Assembly (NCBI GenBank): GCA_002238865.1
Contig: MPNE01000005.1
Location: 121,699-185,698 of the forward strand
Direction: 5' to 3'
DNA length: 64,000 bases
Source: Gemmatimonadetes bacterium bin94
GTDB taxonomy: Bacteria; Gemmatimonadota; Gemmatimonadetes; Longimicrobiales; Gaopeijiaceae
Positions 9,732-16,210 of this stretch are shown here, piece by piece. A program made the translations under genes and the position numbers. Numbering within the stretch: position 1 is the stretch's first letter; the number at the start of each line of letters is the position of its first letter. Below the pieces are notes generated by a model. It was given only the letters and a program-made list of their open reading frames with translations. It searched no databases and was not told the origin of the DNA.

Positions 9732-9815
9732 GCCGGGGTGGTGAAATCGGTATACACAGGGGACTTAAAATCCCCCGGGAAAATTCCCTTGCGGGTTCGA
9801 GTCCCGCCCCCGGCA
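9732..9815 (+). tRNA. tRNA-Leu (anticodon UAA)
   Basis: The acceptor stem pairs GCCGGGG (9732-9738) with CCCCGGC (9808-9814), discriminator A at 9815. The anticodon arm is GGGGA, loop CTTAAAA, TCCCC, giving anticodon TAA at 9766-9768. There is a long variable arm (class II) with GGGAAAATTCCC, and a T-arm GCGGG-TTCGAGT-CCCGC at 9791-9807. CCA is not encoded. It reads UUA and UUG leucine codons. Confidence 0.95.
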
Positions 9816-9842
9816 CTGCGGACGACGCAGCCCGCACGGCCC

Positions 9843-9859
9843 CGGGCGGCAACCGCCCG
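9843..9859. terminator. Hairpin between tRNA-Leu and convergent gene
   Basis: CGGGCGG-caa-CCGCCCG is a perfect 7-bp stem with a 3-nt loop. It is placed 28 nt after the tRNA and 20 nt past the stop of the convergent gene. No T-run follows, so function as a terminator is inferred from position. Confidence 0.4.
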
Positions 9860-9878
9860 AGCCCGCCCGGCCCTGGAC

Positions 9879-11057
9879 TCAGTTGCCGCGGTACGACCGA
9901 ACCGGTGGAAGCCGCGCGCCCGTACCGCCCGGCGGTTCGTCCTCGCCGACCACCGGAATCGTGAGCGTGCCAATGCCGTCGATTGTCGCCTCGATCACGT
10001 CACCCGGCTGCAGGAAGCGCTGCTCCCCGCGCACCGCCGTCCCCATGCCCACACCCCCCGATGTCCCGTTGTTCACCACGTCACCGGGGAAGAGCGTCAC
10101 GATTGACGACCCGTACTCGAGCAGCTCGTAGAGGGTGTGGATCATGTCCCCCGCACGGGCTTCCTGCATCTGCTCGCCGCCGACGCTCAGGGTCTGGCGC
10201 AGGTTTTCCATCGGGTCTCCGTAGAACTCCTTCGGCACGATCCACGGCCCCATGGGCGCGAAGGTGTCGTGGCCCTTCCCCACGAACCAGTCGGAGCGCT
10301 GGGGGTTCCCTCCGGGAGGCCGGCCGCCGCGGTCCGAGATGTCGATGGTGACGGTGTAGCCGAAGATGTAGTCCTGTGCGTCGGTTGCCGAGACGTACTT
10401 GGCCGTGCGGCCGACGACCGTGCCGAGTTCCACCTCCCAGTCGGTCCGGTCCCTCCCGAAGGGGATGACGACCTGGTCGTCGTCGCCGATGACCGCGCCG
10501 CGGCTGGGCTTCAGGAAGAGGTAGGGGACGCCCCGGTTCTCGCGCCGCTGACGTCGCGCTTCCGTCCGCTCCTCAGGGGTGCCCGTCTCGTTGACGTGGC
10601 TGTAGAAGTTGACCGCCGCGTTCAGGATCTTGCCGGGATACATGATCGGCGGCAGGGTCCTCACTCCGTCCAGGTCGTGCACGAAATCGGGCCGTGCGCT
10701 TCCGTCGATCATATCGCGCGCGGCGAGGTCGTTGACGATCTCGTAGAGGCGCAGCTTCACCCCGTACTCGTAACGGCCGATCAGGTCGAGCATGTCGTCG
10801 GGCATCGGGACGCGCGGATATGCGGGGTTGCGCTCGAGTGCGCGGTTCGCGGCGCCGATGTCGACGATGAGCGCGTCGCGGAGAACCAGCCCCAACCGCG
10901 GCTCGCCGGCGATTTCGAAGGTGCCGACCTTGAAGGGTTCGGCGATGTCCATGCCGGACCCGGCCTGGGCCGTGACCGCCGGCGTGCCGGCCGAAGCGAG
11001 GAGCGCGGCGGTACCCGCGAGCATCGTGAGCGCGTGGAAGGCTGCATTGAATCGCAT
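9879..11057 (-). CDS. Exported fumarylacetoacetate hydrolase family protein
   Basis: A 392-residue protein with a Sec-type signal peptide (hydrophobic stretch TMLAGTAALLASAG, then VTAQA). The FAH fold is recognisable from WEVELGTVVG (Glu-x-Glu metal ligands, near residue 207), YTVTIDISDRG (Asp ligand), GKGHDTFAPMGPWIV (catalytic Lys region) and the C-terminal NNGTSGGVGMGT. Enzymes of this family cleave C-C bonds in acylpyruvates or dehydrate/decarboxylate 2-keto acids, and are normally cytoplasmic. A signal peptide is therefore unusual, and the extra segment of about 20 Arg/Glu-rich residues (TPEERTEARRQRRENRG) before VPYLFLKP is not typical. A promoter lies upstream at 11120-11149. The actual substrate is unknown. 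Confidence 0.8.
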   Translation of the reverse strand: MRFNAAFHALTMLAGTAALLASAGTPAVTAQAGSGMDIAEPFKVGTFEIAGEPRLGLVLRDALIVDIGAANRALERNPAYPRVPMPDDMLDLIGRYEYGVKLRLYEIVNDLAARDMIDGSARPDFVHDLDGVRTLPPIMYPGKILNAAVNFYSHVNETGTPEERTEARRQRRENRGVPYLFLKPSRGAVIGDDDQVVIPFGRDRTDWEVELGTVVGRTAKYVSATDAQDYIFGYTVTIDISDRGGRPPGGNPQRSDWFVGKGHDTFAPMGPWIVPKEFYGDPMENLRQTLSVGGEQMQEARAGDMIHTLYELLEYGSSIVTLFPGDVVNNGTSGGVGMGTAVRGEQRFLQPGDVIEATIDGIGTLTIPVVGEDEPPGGTGARLPPVRSYRGN

Positions 11058-11119
11058 GGTCCCTGTCCCGGACGTAGGTGGCGTGAATCGGAGAGCGGTT
11101 GCGGCGAGCCGCCCTTGAT

Positions 11120-11149
11120 TTTCTAGCCCGGCAGTCGGGTCCCCGTCAA
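11120..11149 (-). promoter_or_regulatory. Sigma-70-like promoter for the FAH-family gene
   Basis: On the minus strand TTGACG (11149-11144) is followed after an 18-nt spacer by TAGAAA (11125-11120). The predicted start site lies about 55 nt upstream of the ATG at 11057. The locally AT-rich -10 region stands out from its GC-rich surroundings. Confidence 0.55.
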
Positions 11150-11156
11150 GCGATGG

Positions 11157-13508
11157 CTACAGAATTGCGTCCAGGTACAGTTCGATTCGGAACCCCTTGT
11201 CGGCGCCGTTCAGCCCCTGAGAGAGGTCCACGCGGATGAGCCCGTCAAGGATGCTCCCGCCGATCCCGACGCCGTAGAGGATGTCCTCGTCCCGGAAATG
11301 GGCGCGGTCACCGGCCCAGCCGGCGTCTCCGAAGAGGATCCCGGCCCCGGCTTCGAATGTGCGCGACACCTCCACGCGGCCTCTTCCGAAGGACAGGCCC
11401 GACAGGGTCGACGCCGGGTATCCGCGGAGCGAGCCGGCCGAGCCGAGGAACCATGAGCGCTGTGCGGGTGCTTCGCCCCAGGTGGTACCGCCCGCCGCCT
11501 CGATCCCCAGAGCCCACCGTCTCCAGCCGTCGCCCTCGATGGGAATGATTGCGCGCAAGGTGGCGCTGGCCTGCTGGTAGTCGGTCCGCGACTGTTCGCC
11601 CGGCAGCCGCCACGTCGCGAGGCGGCCGATCAGCTCCGTACCGAACTGCGCCCCGGCGGGATCGCTCCCCCACCACGGCGAGACGCGCAGCTCGGCGCCC
11701 GCTTCGTCAACGTTGTCGGCTTCGAGGTTGGCTCGAAACGTGCCGTCACCGTCAAAGGCGCGAAAAAGGGCGAAGTCCGTCTTCGAGGCGACCGACTCCT
11801 GCCGTTCGGCGTAGATCCGCAGCAGGAAGGAATCGCGAGTGCCGCTCGGCGGGCGCCAGGTGAAATCGGCCCCGGTCGCCCGGTAGTATTCGCCGTCATC
11901 CCGCCCGAACAGGAACGCGTTCAGGGAATTGCCGAAGCCGAGGTAGTCGCCGGCGGGGTCCGTTGGGCGCAACTCGTGAAAGGCTCCCAGCGACAGCCGC
12001 CGCAGTACCGTTGAACGCTGCAGGTCGAGCCGCAGCTTCGGCCGCAGGTCGGCGAATCCGAAGAACCCACCCGTCTCGAGGGCAAACCGCTTGCCGAGGC
12101 TGGTCGTGAAGTTCCCCCCCAGGGCCGGCCCTTCCACACGGTTGTAGCGGACAAGATCGGGACGGGCCCACCCCCAGTTGAATGTCCAGGGGATCGCCTG
12201 CACCGGCGGTGCGGGGAGGTCCGCCAGGCTGCGGATGTATTCCTCTACCGCGGCTTCCGACGGGAACCCGAGTGCCTCCTGCCAGATGGGCGGCGGCAGG
12301 TGGCGGCTCTCCGCCACGAGATGCCGTTCCTCCGGCACGATCAGGAAGGACTCGCGGTCCCGCACGGCGGTCTCGCCGTCGCTCATCAGCTCGTAGGCGA
12401 CGTCGTCGTCGTCCGAGAGGAGCCCCGCGATGAAGGCCATCGCCTCGGCGCGCGTCTTGAAGTGCACTTCCTCGAGTCCGGATCCCGACTCCGGGTCAGT
12501 CGTGCGTGTCGCTCCTGACGCCGCCGGCTCGTCCCGACTGCCGCCGGACTGCGGATCAGGCACCACCTCGTCCTCGGCCATCGTCACCGATTCGATCCGG
12601 TAGGACAGATCCGTGGAGACCGGAACCTTGATGATGCCGGCCCCGGCCTCCCCCTCCATGCGCATGCTCCGCGGGAGCCAGACCTCGAAGTCCCACAGCG
12701 CGTAGTCCACCGCCATCATGGTCAGTTCGAAGGTCCAGGGCTTGAAGATGCCGGGCACGTACTTGAAGGTTCCTCTCTCTTCCTCTTCCTGAAGCTCGGG
12801 GATGTCCCGGATCGCATCGAACCGCTGGCTGAGCCGGTAGACGGCCCGAACGAGCGCACCGCTCCCGGGTTCGATCCAGAGGGCGCCGCTGATCCGGTGG
12901 GAATCGGCTTCCCGCGGGAGTACGTCCAACCGGATCGCTTCGAGCCGCCGACCGTCGGGAAAGGACAGCGTCAGTGTGTCACCGCTCTGGAAGCGGTAGA
13001 GGGAGTCGGCCCCTTCGCCCAGCGGGTGGGCCAGCCAGAAGTCGTCGTCATCCGGTTCGAAGACGTCTTCCTGATCGGTCATCCCCCAGAAGAGTCGGTC
13101 GCCGCCGGGTTCGAAGGGCTTGTCGAAGGGGAGATCCTCGAGCCAGTCCAGCTCACCCTCCCGGACTGCGATCTCGCGCCCGGGATATTGTGAACGGGTG
13201 CCCAGAACCTGAACGACGGCGTCGTAGTCCTGGTCCCAGAAGGCCCGCAGCGCAGTCTCGTTGTGATAGATGACGCGGTCCTTGAGCGGTGTCCGGATGG
13301 CTGCCGCGATCCGTTGCTCGATCAGCGCCGTGTAGCGCACGACGGATTCGTCGAGCGTGGTCCAGTTGGTCATCGCCGACGTGTAGAGCTGAAGGGCTAC
13401 CGGGTCGAGGAAAGCGTCGGGTGCGAAGGCGGGTTGCTGGGCCGCGGCCGGTGGCGCAGCCGCCGTGATGACCGTGGCCAGCGTGGCGGCGAGTGTGGGT
13501 GCCCTCAT
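11157..13508 (-). CDS. Exported protein with C-terminal Omp85/surface-antigen barrel
   Basis: I chose the ATG at 13508 (783 residues): it opens a signal peptide (MRAPTLAATLATVITAAA, cleavage after PAAAQ) and overlaps the preceding gene's stop as ATGA. The N-terminal part (about 30-300) is an uncharacterised soluble region with a DUF-like beta-rich domain. The middle, near residues 340-370, is Ser/Gly/Asp-rich. The C-terminal 300 residues alternate like a transmembrane barrel and contain GSAGSLRGYPASTLSG and FGDAGWAG, the pattern seen in the BamA/TamA/FhaC bacterial surface antigen domain. The protein ends in a hydrophobic strand (YLDAIL). Likely an outer membrane protein; no POTRA domains are evident, so it is not BamA itself. 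It is translationally coupled to the exported gene upstream. Confidence 0.65.
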   Translation of the reverse strand: MRAPTLAATLATVITAAAPPAAAQQPAFAPDAFLDPVALQLYTSAMTNWTTLDESVVRYTALIEQRIAAAIRTPLKDRVIYHNETALRAFWDQDYDAVVQVLGTRSQYPGREIAVREGELDWLEDLPFDKPFEPGGDRLFWGMTDQEDVFEPDDDDFWLAHPLGEGADSLYRFQSGDTLTLSFPDGRRLEAIRLDVLPREADSHRISGALWIEPGSGALVRAVYRLSQRFDAIRDIPELQEEEERGTFKYVPGIFKPWTFELTMMAVDYALWDFEVWLPRSMRMEGEAGAGIIKVPVSTDLSYRIESVTMAEDEVVPDPQSGGSRDEPAASGATRTTDPESGSGLEEVHFKTRAEAMAFIAGLLSDDDDVAYELMSDGETAVRDRESFLIVPEERHLVAESRHLPPPIWQEALGFPSEAAVEEYIRSLADLPAPPVQAIPWTFNWGWARPDLVRYNRVEGPALGGNFTTSLGKRFALETGGFFGFADLRPKLRLDLQRSTVLRRLSLGAFHELRPTDPAGDYLGFGNSLNAFLFGRDDGEYYRATGADFTWRPPSGTRDSFLLRIYAERQESVASKTDFALFRAFDGDGTFRANLEADNVDEAGAELRVSPWWGSDPAGAQFGTELIGRLATWRLPGEQSRTDYQQASATLRAIIPIEGDGWRRWALGIEAAGGTTWGEAPAQRSWFLGSAGSLRGYPASTLSGLSFGRGRVEVSRTFEAGAGILFGDAGWAGDRAHFRDEDILYGVGIGGSILDGLIRVDLSQGLNGADKGFRIELYLDAIL

Positions 13509-14926
13509 GGCCTGGCCGCCGGGGGCGCGGGGTGTGTGAAGCGCACCTCGCGGAAGTCTTCCCACGGGATGTAGCGCCACGCGGGTGCCCCGGAAGCCGG
13601 AACCGCTTCGGACCCTTCAACGCCGGGCGGAAAGACGAAGATCCCCTTGTTGTCGGCATTGACGTCGTTGGAGCCGACAAGATCGTAGCCCCGGCCATCG
13701 CGCAGCGTCACGTTCACCCCCTGTGGCTCGCTCCGTTCGATTCGCAGGATGTTTCCGAATTCGATCCGGAAATGCACATCGTCCGAGCGTCCGTCGAGCA
13801 GTTCCCACGACCACTCCTCGTCGGCGTCCCAGCGAATCCGGCCCGCAATCCGCTCTCCCTGCTGCGTGGTCACCGTGCCGAAAAGGGGGTGGCCGCCATC
13901 GAAGGAGTCGTAGCCGAGACCCGCGGGGGGCTCTTCGAGGTCAAGGGAGTGGAATACTTCCCATTCCAGGCGTACGGTGCCCAGTGCGGGGTCGGCGACC
14001 CTGATCCCGTCGTCGTGAGTCCACAACCCTTGTACGTGGTCTACCCGGTCTTCCGCCATGCCACCCGACGCCAGAGCTACCCGCACCTCGCCGCCTTGCC
14101 CCTTTTCGACCGACCGTATTGCGCTGAACGGGAGGTCCCTGTGTTCACGGCGTGCGCCGAGCACGTGCAGGGAGTCCCGCTGATAGACGCTGTGCAGCCA
14201 GGTGACGGCCCCGCTGAACGTCCGCCCCGACCGGTCCTGAACCGTACCGTACAGGCGCCGGTTTGTGGCCCGGGCATCCGTCGGAGGCGCTGCGAACTCG
14301 ATTCGCCTCACATCGTCCCCTCTGATCCGAACGGTGCGTCCGCGGCCCGGGTTCTGGACGTACACGCCTGAACGCCTCCACCTTCCACCGGTGTCCAGGG
14401 TGGACGACGAGGTCTGCACGCCCCTCGGCGAGATGCTGACCGAACGCGTCCGGATGGTGTCCGGGAGGTCGCCGGTCGGCCTTGCGGGCTCCGCGACGGT
14501 AAAGCCACGGCCACCCGACCGGGGTACGATCCGGACTTCGCCCTCTTCCGTCGTGACCAGCGCCGCCACCTGCCCCACCCTGATTCCGCTGGAGAACGTG
14601 GCCGTGAAGTCCGGGTGCTTTTCCTCCCAGGAGACCCGGTACCCGCGGAGTTCGATGGTGCGCGTCGCCGGCTTGCCGTCGCGGGTAGCGTCGAGCCAAT
14701 CGAGGTAGTGCTCATCCGGGATCGTTCTGCGAGCCTCGAAGACGTCTGCCCAACTCGCGGCGGGTTCGGTGCCGGACAGGTGGAGAAAACCTTCGTGGCT
14801 GCCGCCGTCCTCCGTGAACACGCGTCCCCAGATCCGGTCGTTGTTCTGGGCCTGGGCGGAAGAGGCAACCAGCGTCAGGAAGCACGCGGCGAGAAAGGGG
14901 GTGGACGCGCGCCGGGGAACCGGCAT
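13505..14926 (-). CDS. Exported protein of unknown function, coupled to the Omp85-like gene
   Basis: The start at 14926 gives 473 residues beginning MPVPRRASTPFLAACFLTLV with a signal peptide ending SSAQAQ. An ATG 33 nt further upstream and one at 15043 are also in frame, and no ribosome binding site decides among them. The mature protein is rich in beta strands and Arg, with repeated segments of the form GxVxxxxGxxxxGxIxW (IWGRVFTEDGGSHEGFLHL, YGTVQDRSGRTFSGAVTW, FGTVTTQQGERIAGRIRW). This suggests three copies of a small beta domain. I do not recognise a family. Its stop overlaps the start of the barrel protein by 4 nt, so the two products are probably made together and may interact at the outer membrane. 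Confidence 0.6.
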   Translation of the reverse strand: MPVPRRASTPFLAACFLTLVASSAQAQNNDRIWGRVFTEDGGSHEGFLHLSGTEPAASWADVFEARRTIPDEHYLDWLDATRDGKPATRTIELRGYRVSWEEKHPDFTATFSSGIRVGQVAALVTTEEGEVRIVPRSGGRGFTVAEPARPTGDLPDTIRTRSVSISPRGVQTSSSTLDTGGRWRRSGVYVQNPGRGRTVRIRGDDVRRIEFAAPPTDARATNRRLYGTVQDRSGRTFSGAVTWLHSVYQRDSLHVLGARREHRDLPFSAIRSVEKGQGGEVRVALASGGMAEDRVDHVQGLWTHDDGIRVADPALGTVRLEWEVFHSLDLEEPPAGLGYDSFDGGHPLFGTVTTQQGERIAGRIRWDADEEWSWELLDGRSDDVHFRIEFGNILRIERSEPQGVNVTLRDGRGYDLVGSNDVNADNKGIFVFPPGVEGSEAVPASGAPAWRYIPWEDFREVRFTHPAPPAARP

Positions 14927-15085
14927 CGCGGCGCACACGCGCAAGGGCGACGGGGGCATACGGAGACTCGCGGCGAAAAGGGGGCTGCCTGTGGAGTGGT
15001 ACGCCCGCAACCGGCGTCGGGTTTCGCGGTCGCACCTTCGCAACCTACCTTGTCACGGCGTGATCACCCAAGGAACAGGAGTCCC

Positions 15086-15607
15086 ATGATGACCGCTGGC
15101 AAACCTCTACCCGGCATCTTCGTCCTGGCGGCCTCGGCCTCGGCCCTGGCCTTCGCCTGCGCCCCGGCCGACCAGGGCGGCGAGCAGGCGGACGCGGACG
15201 GCGCCGTTGCCGAAGCCCCCGCCAATCCCCGATTCGGCGTTTGGCAGATCGAGACCGAACGGCCGCCTCCGTATCGCAACATCATGACCTACGAGCCCTA
15301 CGGCGATGGCGGTATGAGGATCACGGTCGCGACGACAAACGCCGACGGGGAGACATCCGAGTGGGGCTACGTCACCATGTTCGACGGCGAGTTCCATCCC
15401 GTGGAGGGCCAGGAGAACGCCACCACCGCCGTCGAGGTGGTTGACGAGCGCACCAACCGGATCCTCAACGCCCGAAACGGCGAGGTCTACCAGGTCATCG
15501 TCAATGTGCTCTCCGAAGACGGGAACACGATCGACAACGAGTACCGCCGCACCGGGGAAGACGGCACCGAGAGCGTGTCGCACGCCGTCTACAAGCGTAT
15601 CCGGTAG
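15086..15607 (+). CDS. Putative lipoprotein of unknown function
   Basis: A 173-residue protein. The ATG at 15086 is preceded by an AGGAACAGGAG ribosome binding site and followed by a lipoprotein signal: hydrophobic core SASALAFAC with the lipobox Cys near residue 25. An acidic linker (GGEQADADGAVAEAP) follows, then a beta-rich domain of about 120 residues (FGVWQIETERPPPYRNIMTY to SHAVYKRIR). No known family is evident. The open frame extends far upstream of this start but antisense to the neighbouring gene, so the extension is not real. It converges on apaG, with a hairpin between. Confidence 0.65.
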   Translation: MMTAGKPLPGIFVLAASASALAFACAPADQGGEQADADGAVAEAPANPRFGVWQIETERPPPYRNIMTYEPYGDGGMRITVATTNADGETSEWGYVTMFDGEFHPVEGQENATTAVEVVDERTNRILNARNGEVYQVIVNVLSEDGNTIDNEYRRTGEDGTESVSHAVYKRIR

Positions 15608-15640
15608 GCGGGGAGTCGAGCGGGGAAAACCGCGGCCGGG

Positions 15641-15657
15641 CACCGGTCTTGCCGGTG
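15641..15657. terminator. Hairpin between convergent genes
   Basis: CACCGG-tcttg-CCGGTG lies between the stops of the lipoprotein gene (15607) and apaG (15693). A short AAAA run precedes it on the plus strand, which would serve as a T-run for the minus-strand transcript. Confidence 0.4.
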
Positions 15658-15692
15658 GGATGGCCGCCCGCCAGGCCGGTTGTTCGGTGCCG

Positions 15693-16064
15693 TCAGGCGT
15701 AGCTGGTCTCGCCGTAGTCCGGTGGGGCCTGCAGCGTGAAGCGGGGGATCCGGACGCGGAAGACCGACCCGTCCTCCCGCCTGAAGTGAAAGTAGCCCTC
15801 CATGAACCCGCTCCGGCCTTCGAGCACGCAGTAGCTGTTGTAGTCGTGCGTGTCGCCGGGAGCGAGCGTGGGACACTTTCCGACCACGCCTTCGCCAGCG
15901 ACCTCCTGGTCTCCGGCGGACGCGTCGTGGATCCGCCAGTGTCGCCAGAACAGTTGTGCCGTCTCGGTGCCGATGTTCTCGATGCGGATGAAATAGACGA
16001 ACACATGGCGGTCCGGGGGTTGTGAGTGGCCCCGGGAATAGACCGGTTCGGCCGTGATGCGCAT
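15693..16064 (-). CDS. apaG: ApaG domain protein
   Basis: The start at 16064 (MRITAEPVYSRG) gives 123 residues, matching the usual ApaG length of about 125. An ATG at 16157 in the same frame would add 31 residues with no homology. Family hallmarks are FVYFIRIENIGTETAQLFWRHWRI, the GVVGKCPTLAPGDTHDYNSYC stretch and the GFMEGYF motif, all parts of the immunoglobulin-like ApaG fold. ApaG is associated with Co2+/Mg2+ homeostasis genetically, and the same fold is the substrate-binding domain of some F-box proteins; its biochemical role is unclear. It is divergent from the D-aminoacylase gene at 16211. Confidence 0.85.
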   Translation of the reverse strand: MRITAEPVYSRGHSQPPDRHVFVYFIRIENIGTETAQLFWRHWRIHDASAGDQEVAGEGVVGKCPTLAPGDTHDYNSYCVLEGRSGFMEGYFHFRREDGSVFRVRIPRFTLQAPPDYGETSYA

Positions 16065-16210
16065 CTGACCGGGCCGGATGGGCGGCTGGGAGTTCGGGTC
16101 GCGGGCGAGTCTGATCACGGCCTGAGGGGTACGCGGGTCTTCTCTTTGGCTTAACATAGTAGCCGCCCGGCTGAGCCGGCGCGACAAACCCCAGCACCGG
16201 AGCCGCACCC

